64,000 bases of DNA, taken from Sorex araneus. Its lineage: Eukaryota; Chordata; Mammalia; Eulipotyphla; Soricidae. Positions 46,184 through 57,379 of this stretch are shown here, piece after piece (position 1 is the stretch's first letter; the number at the start of each line of letters is the position of its first letter). The position numbers were made by a program, and so were the translations under genes. The stretch lies in the NCBI RefSeq assembly GCF_027595985.1, contig NC_073305.1, positions 179,817,949-179,881,948 of the forward strand, in the 5' to 3' direction. Under the pieces are notes generated by a model that saw nothing but the letters and a program-made list of their open reading frames with translations, was not told where the DNA came from and did not search any database.

Positions 46184-46288
46184 AGAGAGAGAAAGAGAGA
46201 GACAGAGACAGAGAGAGAGAGAGAGAATGAGACAGAGACAGAGAGACAGAGACAGAGAGAAACAGAGACAGAGACAGAGAGAGACAGA
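46184..46288. repeat. GA/GACA-rich microsatellite
   Basis: About 105 bp of imperfect GAGA and GACAGA units. Confidence 0.95.
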
Positions 46289-46504
46289 ATGGTCTCCAGT
46301 GTCCTGGGACCAGACAACTGAAGCTTCATGAGGTTCATCCACTGGCCTTGCTATTTTTACTCTCGTATCTTTTTTACCATTCATCACTCTCTCCTCGTTT
46401 GTTATGTTTATCCTCCAAGATAAAGAAACTAATTTGTAAAAATACTGAAATGTTTTTGTCTAAATTTTTAAAAATGAATTTATTTAAAGCATTGCTTCTA
46501 GCTC

Positions 46505-46920
46505 TTTCAATATTTTTATTGACTCACCATAAGATACAGTTATAAAGCTTTCATGATTGAGTTTCAGTCATGCAATGATCGAACTACCATCCCTCCATGA
46601 GTGCATGTTTTCTACCACCAGTGTCCCCAGTATCCCTCCCGCCCCCCTCTGCCTCTGTGGCAGGCACCTTCCTTCTTACTTGCTCTCTACTTTGTGGTGT
46701 TATTTACAATGCAGATACTGAGAGGTCATCGTATTTGGTCCTTTACTTTTAGCACGCATCTCCCATCCCAACGATCACTGACTTAGTGATCCCTTCTCCA
46801 TCCCATCTGCCTTCTCCCCCAGCTTGTGAGGCAGGCTTCCAACCGTGGACCAATCCTCCTGGCCTTTGTTCCTGATGTCCTTGGGTGTTAATCTCATACA
46901 ATGTTATTTTATATTCTGAG
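46505..46920 (-). mobile_element. L1 3' UTR fragment
   Basis: GACTCACCATAAGATACAG, GAGTTTCAGTCATGCAATG, the CCCTCCCGCCCCCCTC tract and GATACTGAGAGGTCATCG-type blocks. Confidence 0.85.
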
Positions 46921-47009
46921 CACTGGGTGTGTTTTGAATCACTACTGTCTCTAATATCACTTCCATAATTCTTTTTAAAATTTTTTAATTTTATTTTATT
47001 TTATTTAAA

Positions 47010-47090
47010 TTTTATCGAGTATTAATTGAATCCAAATTGGCTATGTGCAAGGCAAGTTCCCTACCCACTGTACTATCTCTCTGTTCCTGT
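47010..47090 (-). mobile_element. SOR head fragment
   Basis: ATTGAATCCAAATTGGCTATGTGCAAGGCAAGTTCCC, seen as consecutive family blocks; truncated. Confidence 0.55.
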
Positions 47091-47379
47091 CTATAAAACA
47101 ATTTTCAATTGATTCTTCTTTCATTAAAAATATGTCATTTGTTTTGAAAAAACAGATAAGGAGAATTTCTTTTCTTCACAGTAGTAAAGGAACTTCAAAG
47201 GACATCAGTATTCTGTGAATTCAGACAATATTCACTAGAGAAACTTTAGATGTCACTTAGCTCTTCCCAGAAATCACACAAGTGTCTTCTTCTCTGACTC
47301 AGCCACAGGACACCGAATATTTTGCACAATTGAAAATGGAAAAGTGAGGGAACACGAGATGTCTTGAATTTTCAAGATT

Positions 47380-47545
47380 CTGGGGATAGAAACATTGTAC
47401 AGCAGGTAAGGCACTTGCCTTGCACATGGCTGACCTGGGTTTGATCCATAGAGTACTCCGAGAACGGCCAGGAGTGATTCCTGTGTTCAGAGGAGAGAGT
47501 AGCCCTTGAGCATTGCCAGGTATGGCCAAAAAAAAAAAAAAAAAA
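47380..47545 (+). mobile_element. SOR-A SINE
   Basis: GGTAAGGCACTTGCCTTGC, GGGTTTGATCC, AACGGCCAGGAGTGATTCC and a pure A tail. Confidence 0.85.
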
Positions 47546-47549
47546 ACCC

Positions 47550-48035
47550 AAGGCCAGAGTCTACTCAATATCTTTTGTACAATTTATCTTACTAAGAGTA
47601 ATTTTTCCTACCATTCCTGGCCATATGTTCCTTAAACTGCAGTTATTTCCATTTGCTTTCTTTATAGTTCCATTTAACTTCCCGTGAATGAGGAAACTAA
47701 AAAATACAGTGTTGTAAGAGCGCCATCTGGTGGCATTGGGCTCCTTGCATTATTGGAGTTGAATTGGGGAATGGAAATTAATGTCGAACAATGAATGGGT
47801 CAGGTGATGAATTTTCAAAATATATGTCACAGTAAACATGAAAATACTAACACTTATAAGTTAGTCATTCTACCTTATGAAACACCCTAGGCAGTATAGT
47901 TTTGTGATCGTACTAGTATCAAACCTATTCTGGCCTAGTAGTTTTTTGGTTTTTTTTTTCCTCTAAGAAACATCCAGCCTCTATGAGTATTAATTTCAGG
48001 TTGACTAGTTCCTCATAATACTGATGGAACATTAA
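47550..48035. other. Intergenic stretch carrying the second CTCF motif
   Basis: No repeat recognised; see the motif at 47720-47733. Confidence 0.45.
47720..47733 (-). promoter_or_regulatory. CTCF-type motif, minus orientation
   Basis: The minus strand reads CCACCAGATGGCGC, again a full match to CCASYAGRKGGCRS, in the same orientation as the motif 2.1 kb to the left. The surrounding bases are not part of a repeat I recognise. Confidence 0.65.
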
Positions 48036-48039
48036 TTTC

Positions 48040-48220
48040 TTTTTTGTGATTGTTTTTGAGCCACATTCGGCTGTTATCAGAGATTATTTCTGGCTCTGTG
48101 CTCAGGGATCATTCCTGAAGGTTCTCGGGGGAATGTATGAGGTGCCAAAGATTGAACCCATGTCAGCTGCATGCAGCAAGGCAAGTGCCTTAACCACATG
48201 CCATCTCCCTGAACCCTGAA
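48040..48220 (-). mobile_element. SOR-A SINE, old
   Basis: GAGCCACATTCGGCTGTTATC, CTGTGCTCAGGGATCATTCC and GCAAGGCAAGTGCCTTAACC. Confidence 0.75.
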
Positions 48221-48339
48221 GCATCAATCTTAATATTAATTAGTAGAAATAAATAAAAGGACATGAGGAAAATATTCTACTCATCTTTCTCATGTCCAGT
48301 GCTCCTGTCTGTGATGGCATACTAAACCATCCCCAAACT

Positions 48340-48592
48340 GTCACTGTCACTGTCATCCCATTGCTCATCTATTTGCTCTAGCGGGCACCAGTAACGTCTC
48401 TCATTGTGAGGCTTATTGTTACTGTCTTTGGGATACCCAATACGCCACGGGTAGCTTGCCAGGCTCTGCTGTGTGAGCGAGATACTCTCCGTAGCTTGCC
48501 GGGCTCTCCGAGAGGGGCGGAGGAATCGAACACGGGTCGGCAGCGTGAAAGGCGAACGCCCTACCGCTGTGCTATCGCTCCAGCACCTACAA
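48340..48592 (-). mobile_element. SOR-B SINE, full length
   Basis: Tail TGTCACTGTCACTGTCATCC, then GGGCACCAGTAACGTCTC, CTTGCCGGGCTCTCCGAGAG and CTGTGCTATCGCTCCAGC. Among the best-preserved SOR-B copies. Confidence 0.93.
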
Positions 48593-48594
48593 AA

Positions 48595-49435
48595 ATCGTT
48601 TTTATAATACAGTTTGGGGGGGATTGTTCTGGGGAATAGGTTAGTTGGACAATTCAAGTTGTGCTTAAGATGTTGTAGGAAGATTTGACTAAAGTTGTAG
48701 GAAGATTTGACTGGAGATGGAGAACTTGTTTCCAAGACGCAAGGACTTGGAAATTGGCAGGAAAATGCACATCTCCAATGGGGACTTTCCAAAGACCTCA
48801 GCCCTTCCCAAGGCGGCTGTCTCAATGAAGAGCTGACCATAGCTAACCTTTATCTGTGAGTGGTCCTAGCAGAGGAAGAGAGCTAGCAGTCCCATCACTT
48901 CTCAGACCAAATCTCCATGCTATAGGAGGACGTGGGACACAAACAAGAGTAAATATCCAAAGGTTGGTTTACTGGATGGCATTTTAGAGGCTGACTCATG
49001 CAATAATGCCCTCCCCTCCTGCCCCAGATTCCCCGGCAACCCACATCCCTCTCATATGAAAATACCCACATGCCCCCCAGCTCTAGAAAGTATCATCCCA
49101 TGGGTCACAATCCCTTTTGAGCAGATTCAATTCAGAGTGAAGAATCCCATGACCTACATCACATCATGGTGTAGAAAAATATCCTTAGCATTCAAATGAT
49201 TGTTTCTTAAATTTGGTTCTATCTAAGGATCTCTGAGTGAAAGCGGACATTTATCTGTCACCACCCCCACCCCCGCCCCCAAGAACCCGATATAGAGAAG
49301 TTGGCCTAGGCAAAGAAACAGCCCAAATCTGGAACCAGTGAAGGAGGCCTATCGTTTCTCATCAACATTGTACTAGTGGTGCTTGACAAGGTGGTTAGAC
49401 AAGAAAAACATATGAAAGTTATCTAAAATTTTAAA
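48595..49435. other. Intergenic, no gene recognised
   Basis: AGTTGTAGGAAGATTTGACT is tandemly duplicated near 48675-48710. No gene. Confidence 0.45.
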
Positions 49436-49439
49436 GGAG

Positions 49440-49975
49440 GGATTAGAAACATCAGACATTGTGAGAGGATGCAAAATAATCACACTGCTGTAAAAAACAG
49501 TCAAGCAGTTATGTTTCAAAGAGCATTAAACACACAATTATCTTATGATTCAGCAATTTTACTGCAGGTAAGCCCACAATAACTGAAACATACATTCAAT
49601 ATCTAGAAATATTATTGAATATCTAGAAATATTATTCTTTATAATCGCTAAGTGAACATGACCCAAATGTCTGTCCGTTGGTGAACAGATTAAAATAAAT
49701 ATGGTATATCATTACAGTGGAATATCCTTCAGTTAGAGAGAGAAATAAAACACACATAGTGAAATATGAAGGAAACTTGAGAAGGGTTTGTTGAGTGAAT
49801 AAAGTCAGGTACAAAGGAATATCTGTCATATGACTCCACTTATAGATGTCTAGAACAGGGAAAATTCTACAGACAGAAAGATGAATGATAATGTTGTAAC
49901 CTTGTATGACTGAAACCCAATCATGAACAACTTTGTAATCGTGTATCTCACTATGGTTCAATATTTTTTTTAAAG
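49440..49975 (+). mobile_element. Old L1, ORF2 end plus 3' UTR
   Basis: CTTATGATTCAGCAATTTTACT, GACCCAAATGTCTGTCCG and GTGGAATATCCTTCAG are decayed ORF2 C-terminal codons; ACTGAAACCCAATCATGAAC and GTATCTCACTATGG are the 3' UTR. Confidence 0.75.
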
Positions 49976-49979
49976 ATTA

Positions 49980-50540
49980 ATGAGGGCCAGAGGCTGAAAG
50001 TATGTGGGAATAGAACTATAGGGTTTCTTTTCTGAGGTGGTAAAAATTTTGTGGAATCACATAGTTATGGTTGTCAGTTTAGGGTATATACTTAAAAGGC
50101 CTGCATTGTCTATTTTTAAAAAGGTGAGTTTCATGATTGAGATGATATAATCTTAACCATATCAATAATCAGATTAATTTAAAATATCTATATTATACCA
50201 ATTATTATGTATTAAATATAAAATTGTAAAAGAAAAATAGCTATATGCTGGTTAGAATAAACACACGCCAAATACAAAAATAAAAAATAAGTTAGGATCA
50301 TTTTCCTATGTGGCATATAAAGAAATACTGCACAGAAATAGTGAATGGTTAAAGACAACAGAACCTCAGACGTGGTTTAGAGAACTAGACCTACCAAGGG
50401 CAGTGGGTGTGAGGGGTCACTGAAAGGGGATCTTGAGACAACGGTGGAGAGAAGCAGTCACCGTCACCTGTGGTGTTGAGAAGTTGTATGCATGAAACCC
50501 TGTCAGTAACAGTTTTCTATATTACAGTGCTTCAAATAAA
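49980..50540. other. Intergenic, A/T-rich; possible L1 remnant at the right
   Basis: GACAACGGTGGAGAGAAGCAG and GAAACCCTGTCAGTAACAG near 50435-50515 resemble a decayed L1 3' UTR. Confidence 0.4.
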
Positions 50541-50561
50541 ATTGAAAAATTAGATCATATA

Positions 50562-50739
50562 GGGGCTGGAGCCATAGTACAGCAGGTAGGGCATTTGCCT
50601 TGCATGTTGCTGACCCGGGTTCAATTACCAGCATCCCATATGGTCCCCTGATCACCGCCACGCCAGGAGTGATTCCTGAGTGCATGAGCCAGAAATAACC
50701 CCTGACCATTGCTGGGTATGACCCAAAAAGCAAAAACAA
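50562..50739 (+). mobile_element. SOR-A SINE with 17-bp target duplication
   Basis: Full copy with head GGGGCTGGAGCCATAGTACAG. AAAAATTAGATCATATA is exactly repeated at 50545-50561 and 50740-50756. The body has a small duplication, CGCCACGCCAGG. Confidence 0.94.
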
Positions 50740-50766
50740 AAAAATTAGATCATATATATATGTACA

Positions 50767-50846
50767 CATTTATTATCACTATCACTATCACTATCACTAT
50801 CACTATCATCCCGTTGATCCTCGATTTGCTCGAGTGGGCCCAGTAA
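50767..50846 (-). mobile_element. SOR-B or RTE tail fragment with (TATCAC)n
   Basis: Six-base TATCAC units (50774-50808) followed by CCCGTTGATCCTCGATTTGC and TCGAGTGGGCCCAGTAACC. This is only the 3' tail region, an extreme 5' truncation. Confidence 0.8.
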
Positions 50847-50894
50847 CCAATATTATTTCAATAAGATATATAAAACTTAAATTATCAAAAGAAA

Positions 50895-51190
50895 ATGTTA
50901 AGGACTGGGGAGTTGGTATGGGGGTAAGGTACAAATCCTGCATGCGACCAATGAGCCCAGTTAGTCACTTGGCACCATATGGTCCCATGAGCATCAATCA
51001 CCTGACGTCCCCTCATCTCCTCTGGCTTTGGCCAGAGAGATCTTCAAGCCCCACAGGTGAACTTGGAAATCAACTTGGCACTTTAGGGTCAAGAAGCACG
51101 GCAGCCCTGGCCCTTGCGTTGAACCACAGGCCTGGCTGACAGATTCACAGGGTGTGCCTTAGGCCCCTGGGCACCCCACCCTGCAAAAGA
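50895..51190 (+). mobile_element. Old SINE-like repeat
   Basis: ACTGGGGAGTTGGTATGGGGG, TGGCACCATATGGTCCCATG and GAACCAAAAGCAAAG end. Diverged and longer than SOR-A. Confidence 0.45.
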
Positions 51191-51664
51191 ACCAAAAGCA
51201 AAGAAATGAAATAGATACAATACTCCAACATTCATTTAAGAAAGAAAAAGAAAGATTAAGGTATCTAATATTTTTCCTTTTTGCTTTTATTTATTTTTCT
51301 TTTACCGCCCCCCCCCATTAACCGTGGATTGCAAAGTAGCTCACGGTGCATTTGTTAGAGAAATTCAATATTCCAACTTCAATCCCACCCCCAGCGTGAT
51401 CTTTCCCCCACCATTCTCCAGGCCGACTCCTTTAGCACCCACAAAAACTTATTTCACATTACTTTCTACTTCAATATTAAATAGAATAACTCCCACTGCA
51501 AGCATATGCTTAAGAAGTTAAAGTCCATTTATAAATGCTAAAAGAAATTTTTACCAAAAATACAAAATATCTTACTGTTTATGCAGCAACAAGAAACAAA
51601 ATACATAAAGAAAAACTGGTGAATTTTCAGAGATAATGACAAATCTAACCCATCTTTAAAAAAA

Positions 51665-51762
51665 TTTAGAGACCAGAGCAGGTAAGTCTGGAGCAGGTAA
51701 GGGCACAGCAGGCAAAATGCTTTCTTTGCACACGGTCAATCTGGATTTGATCCTAAACACCC

Positions 51763-51768
<6 letters not shown>
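51665..51768 (+). mobile_element. SOR-like SINE head fragment
   Basis: GCTTTCTTTGCACACGGTCAATCTGGATTTGATCC; it stops at the adjoining ATC repeat. Confidence 0.6.

Positions 51769-51826
<58 letters not shown>
51764..51826. repeat. (ATC)n microsatellite at a repeat C tail
   Basis: About 60 bp of CATCAT, the simple-repeat tail of the minus-strand repeat C copy to its right. Confidence 0.95.
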
Positions 51827-51828
<2 letters not shown>

Positions 51829-52086
51829 GTTGATCATCGAATTTCTCCAGTGGTCTCAGTACTGTCTCCATTCGTCCTAGCCCTGAGATTTTAGCAGCCT
51901 CTCTTTACTCGTCCTTGACAATGGTGCTGCATTGGAGGCTCTTTCAGAATGAGGGGAATGAGACCCAGCTTGTTACTGGTTTTGGCATATGAATACACCA
52001 CAGGGAGGCTCTCCCATGTGGGCAGGAAACTCTCAGTAGCTTGCCAGGTTCTCACAGAGGGAGAAGTAGGCTATAAGATGTTTTGC
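51827..52086 (-). mobile_element. Repeat C, truncated, with RTE-type tail
   Basis: CTGTTGATCATCGAATTTCTCC, GAGACCCAGCTTGTTACTGG, CTCCCATGTGGGCAGGAAAC and GAGGGAGAAGTAGGCTATA read the family backwards. Confidence 0.85.
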
Positions 52087-52269
52087 AGTTAGAAAGGGGA
52101 AAACATTCTATCTTCTCAGTGCTATTTTTGTGGACTAGCACTAAATTTCACTAAAATTACCTGACGATCTGCAAAAGAACTCCATGACGCTTAACATGTG
52201 ATACTCCAGTAGCATATGGTGGTGACATTATAACTAGTGATATATAAAAATATTTGCATTAAAAAACCA

Positions 52270-52360
52270 CCTCATAGGGCCCCGTAAAATCCACCAGGAG
52301 TGATCCCTGAGCTCAGAACCAGGAGTAATACCAGGTGTGGCACAAAGCAACAAAAAACAT
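52270..52360 (+). mobile_element. SOR-A body fragment
   Basis: CACCAGGAGTGATCCCTGAG and GAACCAGGAGTAATACCAGG. Confidence 0.6.
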
Positions 52361-52361
52361 T

Positions 52362-52925
52362 ATTTTTGCTTTATAGTTAAAAATTTGAGTACCCATCTCT
52401 CAGTAAATAGAAGTCAGTATACAAATAGAAGTCAGTAAATAATAAAAATAGAAGTCAGCAAGGTATAGAAGATAAGAAAAACATAATCAGTCAAGTTGAA
52501 CTTCAATGGAGAGAATTTAGTCTTTTCATGAATAAATAAAATATGTACCTTGCTAAATTGTAATTTTGATTGTCAAGTAAATGTCCATAAATTGACATTT
52601 ATGTAAATGTCCATAAAATATAAGGCAAATAAAGATTTTTTCTCTGGTGACAATATAAATAAATTAGAAATCAATAATAGGAGATCTGGAATGTTCTAAG
52701 ATACTGGATAATAAATGACAAACTCTGAATAATCCATGGATCAAGGCAGGAACAAAAATTTACACATCATTTGTAAATGTATGAAAAATTTACACAATGT
52801 TCCAGGATTTGTGGCATACCAAGATGGAGGGAAATTGGCAGCACTAAACTACCAAAAAGATGTATCATGACTTCAGTGTCAAGTAAATAAGGTGAAACTA
52901 AATAAAGAAGAGAAAATTAGACTTA
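52362..52925. other. Intergenic, A/T-rich, possibly decayed L1
   Basis: AGAAGTCAGTA units recur at 52409-52455. No gene seen. Confidence 0.4.
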
Positions 52926-52949
52926 AATCAAAAATAAAGAATTAAAAAA

Positions 52950-53140
52950 ATATGTGGGTAGAGAAAAGCAGGGGGTGGAGGTGGGGGTGACAGGAGGGAA
53001 CCTGGGGACACTGGTGCTGGGAAATGTACACTGGTGGAGGGGTGGGCGTTGGAACACTGTATGAATGAAACCCAATAATGAACAGCTTTGTAATGGCCTA
53101 TCTCATAGTGATTCAATGAAAACAGTTTAAAAAATAAATA
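52950..53140 (+). mobile_element. L1 3' UTR fragment
   Basis: GGGGGTGGAGGTGGGGGTGAC, GTACACTGGTGGAGGGGTGGG, AATGAACAGCTTTGTAATGG and an A-rich tail. Confidence 0.88.
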
Positions 53141-53141
53141 A

Positions 53142-53428
53142 AAAGATATGTGGGGAAAGCAGCAAAAAAAAATAACCTATGAGAGTAAGAACTAAGAGAT
53201 TATTCTAAAAATTGAATCTGTGATAAACCTCTCTTTATACTGATCTGTAAAAGGAATGAAAAGACAGAATTTACCTATATTAGAATGAAAGAACGATCAC
53301 AAATATATTCTGCATCTCTTAAATGAATGATATGGCAAATTGTGATCTCTTTACTGTATAAATTGTTTATTTTTTGTCCTTATAATATGTGAAAGAACTA
53401 TGAATTCTCTAACTATCCATCTCTTTCC
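53142..53428. other. Intergenic, nothing recognised
   Basis: No features that I can name. Confidence 0.4.
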
Positions 53429-53438
53429 AGGGAAATTT

Positions 53439-53652
53439 ATTTTATCTTATTTTATTTTTAAGTTAAAACAAATGTATTGAATCATTGTGAGACAGACCCT
53501 TACAAAGCTGTTTGTGATTAGGTTTCAGCAGTCATACAGCAGTCAACACCATTTCACTCCAAGCCGCCTCCTCTAAGGCAATCGCTTTTCTTCTCTCTCC
53601 ATTCCTCTCTCTATCTCCCTCTCTCTCTCTCCTTTTATCTCTTTCTCCCTCC

Positions 53653-53697
<45 letters not shown>

Positions 53698-53819
53698 CCG
53701 TGTGAGCATTGTGGTTTGCAATAGATACTGAAAGGTTATCAGGAATATCCCTTTACCTACTTTTAATGCTCAGTTCTTAACCATCATGATCATTTCCAGC
53801 TATTATTGTCATACTTTTA
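53439..53819 (-). mobile_element. L1 3' UTR fragment with target duplication
   Basis: The usual 3' UTR blocks surround a long TC tract. CAGGGAAATT stands at 53429-53438 and 53820-53829. Confidence 0.88.
53600..53696. repeat. (TC)n microsatellite inside the L1 3' UTR
   Basis: Nearly 100 bp CT-rich, with pure TC at 53652-53694; the polypurine tract of the L1 strand. Confidence 0.95.
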
Positions 53820-53844
53820 CAGGGAAATTAATTTTTGCTTATTC

Positions 53845-54005
53845 TTTATTTGTGAGCCACACACAGCAATGCTCGGGGCTTTCTCCTGGCTCTGTGCTCA
53901 TCCTTGACTCCTGGCAGGACTCCTGAGACCTTATATTGTGTGCTGGGGAGTCAACCCCCAGTCAGGCAAGCATCTTACCTACCCAATGTACTTATTACTC
54001 TCACA
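53845..54005 (-). mobile_element. Old SOR-like SINE
   Basis: GAGCCACACACAGCAATGCTCGGGGC, GGGGAGTCAACCCCCAGTC blocks. Confidence 0.7.
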
Positions 54006-54199
54006 TTGTAGTGCATAGGAAACAAGACTAGGAAAAGGAAGGAATCAAATAATGATGAAACCAAGGCCCTGGGTTACCAAACTAGCACGTCAAGTCAGTG
54101 AGGGGGAGAGAAGCATGAGGATGGTGATGAAGGGTGTTAAGTACACTCTGCTGGCAGTGAGGTAAGGTAACTCTACACCAAAACCATACACGCAAATGC

Positions 54200-54412
54200 T
54201 ATTGTTCGAGTGGGCACCAGTAATGTCTCATTGTGAGACCTATTGTTACCGTTTTTGGCATATCCAATATGCCAAGGGTAGTTTGCCAGGCTCTGCTGTG
54301 CAGGTGTGATATTCTCGGTAGCTTGCTGGGCTCTCCAAGAGGGCAGAGGAATCGAACATGGGTCGGCTGTGTGAAAGTCGAACGTCCTACCTCTGTGCTA
54401 TCGCTCCAGCCA
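54200..54412 (-). mobile_element. SOR-B SINE
   Basis: GAGTGGGCACCAGTAATGTC, GCTTGCTGGGCTCTCCAAGAG and GTGCTATCGCTCCAGCC. The extreme tail is missing. Confidence 0.9.
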
Positions 54413-54414
54413 AG

Positions 54415-55265
54415 TAAAAGGTAAAGAAAGAAATACTTATTCTATACAAGCATGCACAAAATTGGAAAGGAGAGACTGTTACACAAACACTGTAAGTAAA
54501 CCAGAGACCAGTAGCCTTCATAAACATAATGCAAAACATTTTAACAAGTGTAGTTAAGTTCAAATATAGAGATAGAAGTTTGTTAAAAGAAAATTTTCAG
54601 AAACCTACAACCAACATCATTTTAATGTCTTTACCCTAAGATCTAGAACTAGGCAATGGTTTCTCCTTTGAACAGTTCTATATTCTATACTTGTGGTTAG
54701 CCAATATATGGCAAGAAGAGTAAATAATAGTATATAAACTGTAATAAAGACAGAAATAAAACTATTTTCAGAAGACAAGATCATCTATGTAGAAAATCTG
54801 ATATTCTCCACAACGAATACTATTTTATTAAAATACTATTTACAATCATTAAAATTTAAAATACGTATAAATCTGATAGAGGTGCAAGACAAGTACAGTT
54901 AAAATATTTTTTTTTAAATTGCTAAGAGGAAAATGAGAGAGAAAATTTAGAAAAAAAATTTTTTATAAAATAAAAACAAATTAAGTGACTATCTGATGTC
55001 AAAACTTGGAAAGTTAGTAATCCGGGCTTATCTGGACTTCTAGAGACAAATAGATCAATGAAACTGTCCTGGACTAGTTTCCTCATTTATAATGAATTGG
55101 TTCTTGGATTGGTTCAATAGCTAGGTTTGTTTTGTCAACAAATGACTCTGCAGCCAGTGGATATCAGAAGCCCTCTTATCAGCAGTGGATAAGTTAGTTC
55201 CAAGCTGCCCGTGGATGTCTGAAAACTTTGTATACTCACCTTATATACTGTTTTTTGTTTGAAGG
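54415..55265. other. Intergenic, no gene recognised
   Basis: A/T-rich sequence without recognisable features. Confidence 0.45.
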
Positions 55266-55279
55266 TTTTCAGATTTTTG

Positions 55280-55394
55280 TTTTTTCCATACTCCTAGCTC
55301 TTGTATTCAGGGATTACTATAGGAGTTTGGAACTATATGTGTGATACTAGGGATTGAGCCAGGATTACCTGAGTGCAAAGCATGGGCCTTAACT

Positions 55395-55400
<6 letters not shown>
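55280..55400 (-). mobile_element. Old SOR-like SINE
   Basis: GGGATTGAGCCAGGATTACC and GAGTGCAAAGCATGGGCC blocks. Confidence 0.5.

Positions 55401-55424
<24 letters not shown>
55397..55424. repeat. (TG)n microsatellite
   Basis: Fourteen TG units. Confidence 0.95.
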
Positions 55425-55427
<3 letters not shown>

Positions 55428-55501
55428 ACACAACTTACAAACTAGACACAGTAAGAGATTCATGAAAACACAGTGAGTGTGTGTATACTGTACATATATA
55501 T

Positions 55502-55650
55502 GCAGGGCAGAGCCTGCCAAGCTACCCATGGCGTATTTGATATGCCAAAAACAGTAACAACAAGTCTCATAATGGAGACGTTACTGGTGCCCGCTCAAGC
55601 AAATCAATGAACAATGAGACAACAGTGTGACAGTGCAGTGACATTACATA
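55502..55650 (+). mobile_element. SOR-B SINE, 5'-truncated
   Basis: GGGCAGAGCCTGCCAAGC, TATGCCAAAAACAGTAACAA and the RTE-type tail with GACAGTGCAGTGACA. Confidence 0.88.
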
Positions 55651-55651
55651 T

Positions 55652-56150
55652 ATATACATATATATGGATACATACACATATATATGTATATCCAACTTAC
55701 AAAATAGACGACAGATCTATGAAAACATGGTAAGACATTAACAAACTTTAATCAACATTAGACAGAGTTTTAGATAAGTATATTAATACTCAAGAGTATT
55801 AGGTAAATGTGGTCTCTCAAATTTATTTGAAGTAATATTTTTTAGCCATTGTTGACTGGGGTTGACTTGCAGTTGACAACTGATAGCTGAAATGGCTATC
55901 AAATGAAAGGGGTGATTACTCATTTCAGTCCACACCTCCCATTATATCCAAAAATCTGCCAATGTAAGAAACAAATACGTTGAGGACTGTTCAACTTCCA
56001 GAAAAAAAAAACAAATTTCTCTAGGTACTTAGGGCAGGCAGATTTTTTAAGATACAACACCAAAGTATGATTCATAGGAGATAAGTAATTTTTAAGTTGG
56101 AGAATTCCAGAAACACTAAGCATAATTAAGACATACCCTGATATTCCATA
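55652..56150. other. Intergenic, no gene recognised
   Basis: A/T-rich sequence with TATATA simple repeat at the left; no gene. Confidence 0.4.
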
Positions 56151-56154
56151 GAAC

Positions 56155-56330
56155 TGGTCAGACTTCTTCATCAAGACCCTAAATGAACGGTTTGAGGCTT
56201 TTCGTGTTCCTGGAGCGAGCAGATGACATTGGGCTACACTAGCACATGGCAGGGAGGAATGAAGACATTACTAGCGCCCACTCGAGCAAATCAATGAGCA
56301 ATGGGATGACAAGTGATACAAGTGATACAC
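56155..56330 (+). mobile_element. RTE-clade LINE 3' end
   Basis: TCAGACTTCTTCATCAAGACC and GAACGGTTTGAGGC encode the C-terminal SDFFIKTLNERFE; the tail GAGCAATGGGATGACAAG and GTGATACAAGTGATAC follow. This copy links the coding end and the SOR-B-like tail in one piece. Confidence 0.9.
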
Positions 56331-56539
56331 TGATAAAGTCTAAAAGTATCCAAAACTTATACTTCAAAATATCAGAAAGAAAACAACATACAGAAAATAT
56401 ATTTAATTTGGTAAAGACTCTTTACCAAAGAAGTATTTGAATAGAAAATAACACTAAGATCCTAAATGTTATTATTCATGAGGGAGATGTAAATAACCAC
56501 ATGATACATTTATTTATTAAAATGGCTAAAATTAAAATT

Positions 56540-57190
56540 GGATATACCAAGTGTCAATGAGAATATAAACAAAACTCTTATATACTGCTGGTGAGAAAAA
56601 ATGACAGCCATTTTAGAAAAGATTCTGAATTTAAGCTTTCTCTTGCCATATAATCCAACAAATCCACTATTTATTCCCAGCAAAGTATACTTTATAGAAA
56701 TGTTTATGGCATCTTTATTTTAAATAGCAAGATTTGGAATAAAGAGGAGGCCAAGGGTCCTGCTGGGAATTGAACAATGCAGTTTTTCTGGAGTTAGGTG
56801 GGCAGTTGGAGCTTGGAGCAGTGATCTGGATTTTGGAGAGACTTCGAATGGAAAAAAAATAAAACAGTGCCAGGGATCAAATTTGGGTCTACTGCATTAT
56901 TAAACTTTGAGTTAACTCTTTGAAGTATCTCTTTAGGACCCAAACACTGCTCATTACTGTGCACAGAGTGGATGAATCTCAGTGAAAGTAGTCAAAGGTA
57001 CAGTTGATTCCATTCATGTAAAATTGTAGGAAAGGTTTTGCTAACCTACAGTAATAGATCAGTAATTCCCTGAGGGCTGATGAGCTGACATCAGGAAAAT
57101 GGGGATTATGGTGATAGCTCTTACTAGTTTATATGTCAATACATTGTAGCATAATTGCTGTTTTCTCAATTTTTACCTCAAGAAAGTGAC
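56540..57190 (+). mobile_element. Ancient L1 ORF2/3' UTR, interrupted
   Basis: CTTATATACTGCTGGTGAG, CCTTGCCATATAATCC-like and GTATACTTTATAGAAATGTTTATGG are decayed ORF2 C-terminus. Positions about 56740-56940 contain an unrelated, possibly SINE-derived insert. Confidence 0.55.
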
Positions 57191-57379
57191 ACAAAGGAAA
57201 AAATATCTTAATTTACTGCTTTACTCCGTATTTACTGCTTTACTCCGTTAGACAAAACATTTTCATAAATCCCCTTGAGATTTCAAAGTCCCCACTATGC
57301 TCCTAAAATAAAGGGCAAAGACCTTAAATTTCTTTGAGATCATGAAGGAAGGTCCATCCTAAAAAACAAATCACTAGAG

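Noticed and set aside
51656..51871. A frame with a run of more than twenty aspartates
   Set aside because: Translation of the (ATC)n microsatellite at a repeat C tail.
56138..56335. Possible target duplication CTGATA around the RTE 3' end at 56.2 kb
   Set aside because: Only six bases in A/T-rich sequence; too short to claim.
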